This document shows positions 28,823-36,879 of a stretch of 64,000 nucleotides of DNA, one piece after another. Made by a program: the position numbers and the translations under genes. The notes beneath the pieces were generated by a model that did no database searches, was not told the DNA's origin, and was given only the letters and a program-made list of their open reading frames with translations. This stretch comes from Maribacter thermophilus (GTDB lineage: Bacteria; Bacteroidota; Bacteroidia; Flavobacteriales; Flavobacteriaceae): positions 2,876,520 through 2,940,519 of the forward strand of contig NZ_LDAS01000001.1 of assembly GCF_001020565.1 (NCBI RefSeq). Direction: 5' to 3'. Position 1 is the first letter of the stretch. Every line of letters starts with the position of its first letter.

Positions 28823-28887
28823 AATTATCGCATAATATGATGATTTTAGAATTAGGTCCTTAAACAAATATTGACAAAAAGCCTTAT

Positions 28888-31257
28888 TTATTTGACCAGC
28901 GTCTCTTGAAACAATTTAAATATACGTTTGTATTCATCTGTCCAACTACTTGGCTCTACAAAGCCATGTCTTTCTACCGGATAAACCGCCATTTCCCAGT
29001 CTTCCTTACCAAGTTCTATCAATCTTTGAGAAAGTCGTACCATATCTTGAAAATGCACATTATCATCGACCATTCCGTGTAGAATTAACAGTTTGCCCTT
29101 TAGCCCCTCTGCAAAATATATGGGAGAACTTCTTCTATAGGCAAGACTATCCTGTACCGGAGTATTTAATATATGGGCCGTGTAGGTATGGTTATAGGCA
29201 GCCCAATCACCAACTGAACGGATGGCTGCGCCCGCACTAAAAATATCAGGAGCATTGAACATTCCCATAAGGGTAATAAACCCACCATAGGAACCACCAT
29301 AAATACCAATTTTATCGGGATCTACTCCATATTTTTGCATAAGGTACTTGGCTCCGTCCACTTGGTCCGATAGGTCTTTACCGCCCATATGACGATAAAT
29401 TCCCGTTCGCCAATCGCGTCCATACCCGGCACTACCTCGATAGTCTATATCCAAAACGGTATAACCGTTATCTACCAATAGATTGTGGAACATATATTCC
29501 CTATGATAAGAACTCCACCATTTATGGGCATTTTGCAAATATCCCGCACCATGTACAAAAATTACGGCTGCGTTGTTTTTTACGCCGGCTTCGGGTGTAT
29601 AAAGTCGTGCATGCACCTTAGCACCATCAGAAGCCGGAAAAGTAATTATTTCGGGATCTTTCCACTGGTAACTATCAAACTCTTGAGTGTTGGACTTAGT
29701 AATTCGAACAGGTTGGGTCTTATTACTCTTTAAAGGATTATTTTGCAAGTATAACTCTGTTGGTTTGTTGGAATACGAATACAGTATGGCCATATACTTT
29801 TCATCGGGAGACAATGTAACCTCATTTTTACCTTCCATGCTCGTTAACTGTCTTAGCTTACCCCCCTTAAGGTTCATGGTATAGAATTGCCTATCTCCAG
29901 GATGGTTTTTATTGGCCGTAAAGTACCATCGTTTTTTATCCTTGGAAATAAAGGGGTCGTATATTTCAAATTCTCCTTGGGTAAGAGCGGTTTTGTTTCC
30001 CCCTTTCATGTCCATCATGTAGATGTGGGAATAACCTGTTTTTTCAGACATGTACCAGATATGCTTGCCATCGGGCATCCAGCCCAATGCTCCTCCACTA
30101 AACCATCCAGTGATTCCTGGGCCTCCTATCCAAGCCTCATCATGTTGTCTATCTAACTGGGTTATTGTACCCGTTTCCGCATCTAACAAAACGATCCACC
30201 TATTTTTATAATTACTGGCCTGAACATCTAAAATGGCCTTTGAACCGTTTGGATGCCATGTAGGGCTACTAATTCTACCAACAGGATTGTCGTTCACATA
30301 TGGTTTGTCCGGATAATCCTTGGCAAATTCGGGAATGTCGTTTAGTCCTTCTAAATTTTCGAACGAAACCTGATAATTTTTACGTTTTGTTCTATCGTAC
30401 ACAAACATTTCATATACCGGAAGTTCGTCTCCTACCTTAGTTCTAGTGGTCTGATCTTCGGTATAACCAGATTCTGTAACGAAGTGGGGAACTATGGTGC
30501 GTTTGTTCTTTTTGGTTTCCATTAGCACATAGGTAACAAAGCGACCTGCCGGACCAACTTTTAAATTTACCAAACGCTTTTTGCCGTATTCCAAGGATAA
30601 TGGTGCTTGGTCTTCTAATTTTTTAAGTATTTCCTCTTCTTGATCCCTCTTCTCTTTTCTCTCGCGAAGTACTTCAAACAAGCCCAACTGGTCTTGATAC
30701 AGCCATTCGTCCTTTGAACTTTTTTTAGGCTCCTTCTCTACCCTTTCAACAAAATCGGTGATTTGTTCGGTAGTTCCCGTTTTAAGATCCCAGGTGTATA
30801 AATTGTCCTCTTTTACGTACGCTACCTTTGTACCGTTTTCTGTAAAATGGGGGTTGGATTCTCTTTCTTTGGTTTTGGTAATAGGTAAGGATGTATGTGT
30901 CGTCTTATCAAAAAGAAATATATCCCCGTTTTTGGTATACACACTTTTTTGTTGGGTCGGATGATCCAACATTCTCGCAGAAGGAAGCTTCTCCGCATCC
31001 ATAAAACCTATTTTTTTAATTTGCTTGTCAGCAAGTTGATAGCCGTAAAGTGAATCGCTAAAGGCCTTTTCAGGATTCCAATTAAAATAGATAGTAGATT
31101 GATCCGAGGCCCAAAAAACATTGGAAGGCCTGTGCCCAATAAAATCATCACCCTTCATAATTTCTTCAATTTTCAATGAAGAAATATTTGATTGCTGGGC
31201 AACCAGTGGCAACACATTTAATAAAAAAACCAAAAAATAGAACGTACGCTTGATCAT
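28888..31257 (-). CDS. S9 family prolyl oligopeptidase/DPP IV-like peptidase
   Basis: A 789-residue secreted serine peptidase: signal peptide 1-20 (ending in VAQQ), a beta-propeller domain (about 40-540) and an alpha/beta-hydrolase domain. The triad is S656 (GGSYGGF), D731 (DDNVHF) and H764 (ERHGF). The EEILKKLEDQAPLSLEYG insert is in the propeller. It probably cleaves Xaa-Pro or short peptides in the periplasm or outside, in line with other peptidases of the window. A 12-base palindrome lies six bases before the start. Confidence 0.92.
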   Translation of the reverse strand: MIKRTFYFLVFLLNVLPLVAQQSNISSLKIEEIMKGDDFIGHRPSNVFWASDQSTIYFNWNPEKAFSDSLYGYQLADKQIKKIGFMDAEKLPSARMLDHPTQQKSVYTKNGDIFLFDKTTHTSLPITKTKERESNPHFTENGTKVAYVKEDNLYTWDLKTGTTEQITDFVERVEKEPKKSSKDEWLYQDQLGLFEVLRERKEKRDQEEEILKKLEDQAPLSLEYGKKRLVNLKVGPAGRFVTYVLMETKKNKRTIVPHFVTESGYTEDQTTRTKVGDELPVYEMFVYDRTKRKNYQVSFENLEGLNDIPEFAKDYPDKPYVNDNPVGRISSPTWHPNGSKAILDVQASNYKNRWIVLLDAETGTITQLDRQHDEAWIGGPGITGWFSGGALGWMPDGKHIWYMSEKTGYSHIYMMDMKGGNKTALTQGEFEIYDPFISKDKKRWYFTANKNHPGDRQFYTMNLKGGKLRQLTSMEGKNEVTLSPDEKYMAILYSYSNKPTELYLQNNPLKSNKTQPVRITKSNTQEFDSYQWKDPEIITFPASDGAKVHARLYTPEAGVKNNAAVIFVHGAGYLQNAHKWWSSYHREYMFHNLLVDNGYTVLDIDYRGSAGYGRDWRTGIYRHMGGKDLSDQVDGAKYLMQKYGVDPDKIGIYGGSYGGFITLMGMFNAPDIFSAGAAIRSVGDWAAYNHTYTAHILNTPVQDSLAYRRSSPIYFAEGLKGKLLILHGMVDDNVHFQDMVRLSQRLIELGKEDWEMAVYPVERHGFVEPSSWTDEYKRIFKLFQETLVK

Positions 31258-31263
31258 GAGCCT

Positions 31264-31275
31264 ATTTGTACAAAT
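31264..31275. promoter_or_regulatory. 12-base palindrome before the S9 peptidase gene
   Basis: ATTTGTACAAAT is a perfect palindrome 7-18 bases upstream of the S9 peptidase start codon. It could be an operator or influence translation; short AT-rich palindromes also occur by chance. The rest of 31276-31444 shows nothing recognisable. Confidence 0.25.
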
Positions 31276-31444
31276 TAGTTAGAAATATTATTATTAAGAT
31301 ACTAGGCTAAAAATAGGAATATTTTAAGCGAATTTTAAATGACTTCCTAAATTATATCGATATAGACCAAAACTTGCATAGCCCTACAGAACAGCATAGC
31401 GGTCGTTTACATTTCACATATGCCGTTTACAGAAAATATGGCAC

Positions 31445-31471
31445 AAAAAAAGGAACAAATTACTTTGCTCC
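31445..31471 (-). terminator. Rho-independent terminator for the 36-residue microprotein
   Basis: On the minus strand GGAGCAAA-GTAA-TTTGTTCC forms an eight-pair stem (one G-U) followed by T7. It lies 28 bases beyond the microprotein stop, showing that a leftward transcript ends here. Confidence 0.75.
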
Positions 31472-31498
31472 TTGGGGGGATTTTTGCTTTTAGTCCTA

Positions 31499-31609
31499 TT
31501 AGAACATAAATAGCTTCTTGGTAAGCATGAGCATGGCTTTTAATAGAATTCTAACCTCTGATGGGGATTCTTGTTTAAAAGCCGGACTTTGATAATGTTT
31601 GGTTTGCAT
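31499..31609 (-). CDS. 36-residue microprotein, LTKKLFM family (copy A)
   Basis: An ATG frame of 36 codons, starting MQTKHYQSP and ending MLMLTKKLFMF. It lies 26 bases after the stop of the small lipoprotein gene on the same strand and is followed by its own hairpin terminator. A second ORF 0.8 kb away has a related beginning and ends LLTKKLFML, with matching nucleotides. Two similar copies with terminators make a real gene likely. The short basic, hydrophobic C terminus could bind a membrane. Function unknown. Confidence 0.6.
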   Translation of the reverse strand: MQTKHYQSPAFKQESPSEVRILLKAMLMLTKKLFMF

Positions 31610-31635
31610 AATAAGTAGGTATTAAAAGTCTATGT

Positions 31636-32004
31636 TTAATTTTGTTTGATAGCCAATGTGTCTCCTGTTAAACGTTGAAGATGTGTCCCTTCTTCATTTT
31701 CGATTAGTATTGCTTGATCGTCCGGAAAATCTGTTCCTGGGTAAGATATGGTGTATATGTTCCCCTCAACGGTCCATTTAAAATCGGTTAAATAGGTAAT
31801 TTCCCCATTATTATATCCGTGAAAGCGTCCAAGATATACGTCATTAAAAATCCATTCTTCCTTATCCACCACCATCTTGTTGATATTGGTTGCGGCTTTC
31901 ACATTATGTTCCCATATACCGATGACAGGGTCATCATTCGGCTCAATTTTAGAACAAGAACTAATCAAAATAAAGAGCAGTACACCATTAAATAAAGTTC
32001 GCAT
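31636..32004 (-). CDS. Small lipoprotein, lipocalin-like, function unknown
   Basis: A 122-residue lipoprotein with lipobox C17 (LISSCSKIE). The IGIWEH segment after the anchor and the strand-rich remainder (FKWTVEGNIYTISY) resemble lipocalin-like lipoproteins common in Bacteroidota. A good promoter precedes it. It appears to be the first gene of a short unit with microprotein copy A. Confidence 0.7.
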   Translation of the reverse strand: MRTLFNGVLLFILISSCSKIEPNDDPVIGIWEHNVKAATNINKMVVDKEEWIFNDVYLGRFHGYNNGEITYLTDFKWTVEGNIYTISYPGTDFPDDQAILIENEEGTHLQRLTGDTLAIKQN

Positions 32005-32054
32005 GATCGGTTAAGTTTATGAAGTGATTTGGGATTCACTACTAATTTACATTT

Positions 32055-32082
32055 CAAATATATGTAATATTTTTCCTACAAA
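32055..32082 (-). promoter_or_regulatory. Promoter of the small lipoprotein gene
   Basis: On the minus strand TTTG (32082-32079), a 16-base spacer and TATATTTG (32062-32055) match the flavobacterial consensus exactly, though the spacer is at the short end. The start codon is 51 bases downstream. Confidence 0.55.
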
Positions 32083-32132
32083 TATATATTTTGTGGTAAA
32101 ACTTATTATTATCGATGTGTAGACAGGCAAAC

Positions 32133-32168
32133 TTGTTATATAACGCGATAAAAGTGTACTTTTTATCG
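32133..32168 (+). promoter_or_regulatory. Promoter overlapped by an inverted repeat
   Basis: TTG (32133-32135), a 21-base spacer and TACTTTTT (32157-32164) resemble a promoter directed rightward. The -7 box lies inside a near-perfect inverted repeat, CGATAAAAGT / ACTTTTTATCG (32146-32168, one extra T), which is placed as a repressor operator would be. It would drive the short transcript ending at the 32265 terminator. Confidence 0.4.
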
Positions 32169-32213
32169 ATTAAAGTAATATAAAAATAATATATTATCTA
32201 ATACACTAATACT

Positions 32214-32258
32214 ATGGCGAATGATTACAAAACAATAAAAAAGGTCTTTAAAGTATAG
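32214..32258 (+). CDS. Possible 14-residue ORF in a small RNA-sized unit
   Basis: MANDYKTIKKVFKV is encoded between a promoter-like element and a strong terminator starting seven bases after the stop. The unit would be about 130 nt. It may be a micropeptide gene or a non-coding RNA; no homolog is known to me. Confidence 0.3.
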   Translation: MANDYKTIKKVFKV

Positions 32259-32264
32259 GTATAA

Positions 32265-32298
32265 AAAAAAGAGCAACTTTAAAAGTTGCTCTTTTTTA
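32265..32298. terminator. Bidirectional Rho-independent terminator
   Basis: GAGCAACTT / AAGTTGCTC arms with a three-base loop are flanked by A8 and T6, so it works on both strands. It closes the rightward 14-codon unit and the leftward microprotein copy B. Confidence 0.85.
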
Positions 32299-32320
32299 AT
32301 CTTTGTTCTAGGTTACTAGC

Positions 32321-32425
32321 CTAAAGCATAAATAGCTTTTTGGTCAATAACACGATACCACTAAAAAAATCATTGTGATATACCTGTACTTTTTCTTCTG
32401 GTGCGATGTGGTTTTGGGTATTCAT
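32321..32425 (-). CDS. 34-residue microprotein, LTKKLFM family (copy B)
   Basis: An ATG frame of 34 codons beginning MNTQNHIAPEEKV and ending GIVLLTKKLFML. It shares the M-x-T-...-P start pattern and the LTKKLFM end with copy A (31499-31609). A promoter match is found upstream and a terminator 23 bases downstream, so it is a complete monocistronic unit. Function unknown. Confidence 0.6.
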   Translation of the reverse strand: MNTQNHIAPEEKVQVYHNDFFSGIVLLTKKLFML

Positions 32426-32471
32426 TAGGCTATATTTTATTCGATTCCGTTGGGTTTTTCGTAACTCGTCA

Positions 32472-32504
32472 TAAATATAGGAAAATAACAAATAAATATT
32501 TCAA
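32472..32504 (-). promoter_or_regulatory. Promoter of microprotein copy B
   Basis: On the minus strand TTG (32504-32502), a 22-base spacer and TATATTTA (32479-32472) fit the flavobacterial pattern with one mismatch, 46 bases before the start codon. The 32505-32578 remainder shows nothing else. Confidence 0.45.
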
Positions 32505-32578
32505 TTAATGTTGTAAAGACATTATAAAATGTTGTGAACTATAGAAAGTATTTCCTTATTCAAAAAAACCGTGCAATT

Positions 32579-33235
32579 TTAATCTATCCTCATTTCCGGT
32601 ATCTCTCCATTTACTATCAAATTTCCCTCGGTAGCATCCTTTATCTCTTCGACACTTACCCCAGGTGCCCTTTCCAACAAAACAAAACCCTTAGGGCCTA
32701 CCTCTAAAACCGCTAAATTGGTAACAATCTTTTTTACGCATTGTACGCCTGTAAGAGGAAGAGAACATTTTTTTAAAAGCTTTGACTGCCCAGACCTGTT
32801 CGTATGCATCATCGCCACTATAATATGCTCAGCAGATGCAACCAAATCCATGGCCCCCCCCATACCTTTTACCATTTTACCTGGAATCTTCCAATTGGCA
32901 ATATCTCCATTTTCGGCTACTTCCATAGCCCCCAAAATGGTCAAATCTACATGCTGCCCCCGGATCATCGAAAAACTAGTGGCAGAATCAAAAAAAGATG
33001 CGCCAGGCAATGTGGTAATGGTTTGTTTTCCGGCATTTATGACATCTGCATCTTCGTCTCCTTCAAAAGGGAAAGGTCCCATGCCCAAAACACCGTTTTC
33101 ACTTTGGAATTCTACACTAATATCGTCTCTGACAAAATTAGCCACCAAGGTGGGTATACCTATTCCAAGATTTACATAATAGCCATCTTTTACTTCCTGC
33201 GCAATGCGCTTTGCTATTCCGTTCTTATCTAACAT
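32579..33235 (-). CDS. scoB: 3-oxoacid CoA-transferase subunit B
   Basis: A 218-residue beta subunit of the family I CoA-transferase (succinyl-CoA:3-ketoacid type). The catalytic Glu lies in the motif VEFQSENGVLGMGPFP, and the GIGIPTLVANFV start is typical. It follows scoA by one base. The pair activates acetoacetate with succinyl-CoA in ketone body or branched-chain degradation; another short 3-oxoacid could be the substrate. Confidence 0.93.
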   Translation of the reverse strand: MLDKNGIAKRIAQEVKDGYYVNLGIGIPTLVANFVRDDISVEFQSENGVLGMGPFPFEGDEDADVINAGKQTITTLPGASFFDSATSFSMIRGQHVDLTILGAMEVAENGDIANWKIPGKMVKGMGGAMDLVASAEHIIVAMMHTNRSGQSKLLKKCSLPLTGVQCVKKIVTNLAVLEVGPKGFVLLERAPGVSVEEIKDATEGNLIVNGEIPEMRID

Positions 33236-33236
33236 T

Positions 33237-33938
33237 TTAATTTCTTTTTCTTACGGTTCGCTGTTCTATACGTTTTTCATAGTTGTTACCTTGAAAAATT
33301 CGTTGAACGAATATTCCGGGAACATGTATTTGGTTCGGATCCAATGCGCCTGCAGGCACCAATTCTTCCACCTCGGCTACCGTTATTTTCGCGGCACCGC
33401 ACATGCACGGGTTAAAATTTCTTGCCGTACCCTTAAATATTAAATTACCGGCTTCATCTCCCTTCCAGGCTTTTACAAAGGCAAAATCCGCCTTAAAGGC
33501 CTCTTCTAAAACATACATTTTACCATTAAATTCCCTTGTCTCTTTACCCTCTGCAACCTCGGTGCCATAACCGGCCGGCGTATAAAAGGCCGGAAAACCA
33601 CTCTGCGCCGCCCTGCACTTTTCGGCCAAAGTACCCTGTGGTGTTAGTTCCACTTCCAATTCACCACTTAACATCTGTCTTTCAAATTCGTCATTTTCCC
33701 CTACGTAAGAAGAAATCATTTTTTTTATTTGGCGTTTTTGAAGTAAAAGACCAAGTCCAAAGTCATCTACCCCAGCATTATTGGAAATACAGGTAATATC
33801 CGATATTCCCAACCTTACCAATTCGGCAATAGCCTTTTCGGGGATACCGCAGAGGCCAAAGCCTCCCAACATAAAAGTCATGCCGTTCTGCACACCTTTC
33901 AGTGCTTCCTCAACACTTGATACCGTTTTCTTTATCAT
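33237..33938 (-). CDS. scoA: 3-oxoacid CoA-transferase subunit A
   Basis: A 233-residue alpha subunit with the [16 protein letters not shown] signature near the N terminus and [18 protein letters not shown] near the C terminus. It is directly followed by scoB. It starts about 50 bases after the terminator of the PBP1A unit, so a promoter must lie in 33939-33990. Confidence 0.94.
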   Translation of the reverse strand: MIKKTVSSVEEALKGVQNGMTFMLGGFGLCGIPEKAIAELVRLGISDITCISNNAGVDDFGLGLLLQKRQIKKMISSYVGENDEFERQMLSGELEVELTPQGTLAEKCRAAQSGFPAFYTPAGYGTEVAEGKETREFNGKMYVLEEAFKADFAFVKAWKGDEAGNLIFKGTARNFNPCMCGAAKITVAEVEELVPAGALDPNQIHVPGIFVQRIFQGNNYEKRIEQRTVRKRN

Positions 33939-33990
33939 AACCTCGTTTAAATATCATATTACTAAAATAATGCTTTTAATTTGATAACAT

Positions 33991-34020
33991 AAAAAAACCC
34001 TAGCGCTTGCCAGGGTTTTA
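33991..34020 (-). terminator. Rho-independent terminator of the ricT-gldH-PBP1A unit
   Basis: On the minus strand AAACCCTGGC-AAGC-GCTAGGGTTT forms a ten-pair stem (one G-U) with a T7 tail, 23 bases after the PBP1A stop. Confidence 0.85.
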
Positions 34021-34043
34021 TATACAAATTTTTCTACCTATTC

Positions 34044-36389
34044 TTAGAAGTCCAAATCGTCCAGGTCATCCTCTAAATGTGTATCTCTTTTATTCTCTTC
34101 CTCGAATTTTGTACAATCGGTTACTATGGACATATTTTCGGGTTTTTCAAAGTCATCTTTAGAAACACCAAGATCTTCGTCGGCATAATTCTTTTTCATA
34201 TAAAGCCCCCATATAGGCAATGCCATGGATGCCCCTTGACCATAGGTAATACTCTTAAAGTGTACAGACCTTTCTTCTCCACCTACCCAAACACCTGTGA
34301 CCAAATTGGGCACTACCCCCATAAACCAACCATCACTTTGGTTCTGGGTAGTTCCGGTCTTACCAGCTATCGGATTTGTAAGCTCGTAAGGGTACCCCGT
34401 CATAATCTTTTTATACACAGAGTTATTCTTGTTGTAACTATGACGTAATCTTGTTCCTGAACCACCTTGCGTGACCCCTTTCATCAAATCTATCATAGCG
34501 TATGAGACCTCTTTGCTCAATACATCTTTTGTTTCTGGAACATATTCATATAACACCGTACCGTTCTTATCCTCTATTCTGGTAACCATTACCGGCTTAA
34601 CGTATACCCCTTGGTTGGCAAATGCACCATAGGCCCCTACCATTTCGTATACACTGAACTCCGGTGTTCCCAAAGCAATGGCCGGAACTTCAAGAATATC
34701 TCTTGTCAAGCCTAAATTTTTCACGATAGACACTACCGATTTTGGCCCGACCTTATCTATTAATTGTGCCGTTACCGAGTTTACCGAATTCGCCAAGGCA
34801 TATTTTAATGTCATATCCTTACCTGAGAACTTACCATCAGAATTATCCGGGCACCAAGGTTCTACATTACCGTGTTTACCAGCCTCTATACAATACTGGG
34901 TGTCTGGGAAGGTTTCACATGGCGAAAGGCGTAATTGATCGATCGCCGCCGCATATACGAATGGTTTAAAGGTAGACCCGGCCTGCCTAGCCCCTTGTAT
35001 TACATTGTCGTATTGAAAATGTTTGTAATCGATTCCTCCGACCCATGCCTTCACATGACCCGTTTGGGGCTCCATGGACATCATGGCGGCCCTTAAAAAT
35101 GTCTTGTAGTAGCGAATAGAGTCCAATGGCGTCATCACGGTATCTTTCTCTTTGGTTTCGCTGTTCCAATCAAAAACGGTCATTTCGGCCTTCTTGGTAA
35201 ACGACTCCCTGATCTCTTTTTCCGTTTTTCCGGCTGCCTTCATTTTTCTCCAACGCTCAGAAGTTCTCATCGCCCTTTCCATAATTCGATTTGTTTCCTC
35301 AGGAGTCAGATCCAAAAATGGTGCGGTAGGGTTCTTATCTGGCGTATTTTGATTAAAAAACTCTCTCTGTAGGTTTTTCATATGTCCATATACCGCTTCC
35401 TCGGCATTCGCCTGCATTTTAGAATCTATGGTCGTATAAATCTTTAGGCCATCCAAATATATGTTCCACTTGTCCCTTTCACCTTTCATCGCAGGTTTTG
35501 GGTTCTTTTCGATCCAATCTTTCATGAATCTCTGCAGATACATTCTAAAGTAGGTGGCAAGACCTTCCCTATGGTTTTCCGGATTATAGTTGATATCCAT
35601 CTTCAGGGCCTGCAAAGAATCTTTCTCCTCTTCGGTAATATAACCGTATTTGGCCATTTGGCCCAATACCGTATTACGGCGGTTCTTCACCATTTCCTCC
35701 CTTCTTAAAGGATTAAAAAGAGACGAGTTCTTAAACATACCCACCAACACGGCGGATTCTTCCGTCTTTAAATCCTTTGGTTCCTTTCCAAAATAAATAC
35801 GGGCGGCAGATCTTATACCATCGGCATTGTTTCCAAAATCATAAATATTAAAATACATACTTATGATTTCTTCTTTGGTATAACTACGCTCTAGCCTAAT
35901 GGCCAATACCCATTCCTTTATTTTTTGTTTAATCGTCTCTATCTTGTTTCTTGATCTTACACCGACAAACAATTGTCTTGCCAATTGTTGACTGATAGTA
36001 CTGGCCCCTCCACGGGTTCCTAAAAAGAAAAAAGCCCTTAAGGTTCCTCGGGCATCTATACCCGAGTGATCATGAAACCTTGCATCTTCGGTTGCTATTA
36101 GTGCATTCACCAAATTATCCGGTAAATCCTCGTATTTTACATCTGTACGGTTGTCCTCCAAATAAAACTTGCCCAAAAGCTCGCCATCTGACGATATTAT
36201 CTGTGAAGCCAAGTTTGTTTGAGGATTCTCTAGGTATTCATAGGGTGGCAACTCCCCGAAAAGCCCCCAAGAAGCCGAAAGAAAGATCAAGGCAACAAAT
36301 GCCACTCCGGATACAAATAAGATCCAAAACCATTTTATATATTTAGAAAAACCCTTGTTGTTGTTTTTCTTTTTAACCGCTTTTGCCAT
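34044..36389 (-). CDS. Penicillin-binding protein 1A, bifunctional
   Basis: A 781-residue class A PBP: an inner-membrane helix at about 20-42, a GT51 glycosyltransferase domain with catalytic E101 (ATEDARFHDHSGID), and a transpeptidase domain with S472-T-F-K475, S535-V-N537 and a KTGTTQ box. It polymerises and cross-links peptidoglycan. The C terminus is acidic (HLEDDLDDLDF). It starts four bases after gldH; a mrcA/ponA-type name would be by analogy only. Confidence 0.94.
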   Translation of the reverse strand: MAKAVKKKNNNKGFSKYIKWFWILFVSGVAFVALIFLSASWGLFGELPPYEYLENPQTNLASQIISSDGELLGKFYLEDNRTDVKYEDLPDNLVNALIATEDARFHDHSGIDARGTLRAFFFLGTRGGASTISQQLARQLFVGVRSRNKIETIKQKIKEWVLAIRLERSYTKEEIISMYFNIYDFGNNADGIRSAARIYFGKEPKDLKTEESAVLVGMFKNSSLFNPLRREEMVKNRRNTVLGQMAKYGYITEEEKDSLQALKMDINYNPENHREGLATYFRMYLQRFMKDWIEKNPKPAMKGERDKWNIYLDGLKIYTTIDSKMQANAEEAVYGHMKNLQREFFNQNTPDKNPTAPFLDLTPEETNRIMERAMRTSERWRKMKAAGKTEKEIRESFTKKAEMTVFDWNSETKEKDTVMTPLDSIRYYKTFLRAAMMSMEPQTGHVKAWVGGIDYKHFQYDNVIQGARQAGSTFKPFVYAAAIDQLRLSPCETFPDTQYCIEAGKHGNVEPWCPDNSDGKFSGKDMTLKYALANSVNSVTAQLIDKVGPKSVVSIVKNLGLTRDILEVPAIALGTPEFSVYEMVGAYGAFANQGVYVKPVMVTRIEDKNGTVLYEYVPETKDVLSKEVSYAMIDLMKGVTQGGSGTRLRHSYNKNNSVYKKIMTGYPYELTNPIAGKTGTTQNQSDGWFMGVVPNLVTGVWVGGEERSVHFKSITYGQGASMALPIWGLYMKKNYADEDLGVSKDDFEKPENMSIVTDCTKFEEENKRDTHLEDDLDDLDF

Positions 36390-36393
36390 AAGC

Positions 36394-36879
36394 TTAGGGA
36401 TTACTTTTTGTTATTTCCAAACCTACATCGGTAATGCCTTCAAGTCCTATAATCCCAGAGACATTTCCATTTTTACGCATTGCATGCGAAACTTCTAGAG
36501 TATATACGCCTGGTAGAGGAAAAACGATGTTTTCCTTATACCATAATTTATTTTCCTTTAAACTTCCAGAGCCTTTGCCCAACCATGTTCCGTCCGGTAA
36601 AGCCATATCATACTCCATCGTATCTTGGAGCACTTCACCTTCGGGCGTTGTTAATGAGGTAATTAAAAATAGGTTGCTGTAAGGAAAGGTGTTATCGTTT
36701 CTGACATTGATGAACATGTTATATTCCTGAACCGTATCGATTTCGGAAAAATTGAACTTAATGACATCATCTCTGTTCCACACCGCCCCATTAAGGCTTT
36801 TGTACTCCGAAGTAACCACATCGGTTTTACAGGCGGAAAACCATAAAACCAACATTATAACAAAAAAACTACGACGCAT
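36394..36879 (-). CDS. gldH: Gliding motility lipoprotein GldH
   Basis: A 161-residue lipoprotein, lipobox C17 (LWFSACKTD), with the GldH-family layout (VWNRDDVIKFNF, FPYSNLFLITSL, GKGSGSLKENKLWYKENIVFP). GldH belongs to the type IX secretion/gliding apparatus set of Bacteroidota. The ATG at 36879 is chosen because it gives the lipoprotein leader; the open frame extends to 36963 but only through a low-complexity stretch shared with the end of ricT. It overlaps ricT by 11 bases. Confidence 0.9.
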   Translation of the reverse strand: MRRSFFVIMLVLWFSACKTDVVTSEYKSLNGAVWNRDDVIKFNFSEIDTVQEYNMFINVRNDNTFPYSNLFLITSLTTPEGEVLQDTMEYDMALPDGTWLGKGSGSLKENKLWYKENIVFPLPGVYTLEVSHAMRKNGNVSGIIGLEGITDVGLEITKSNP

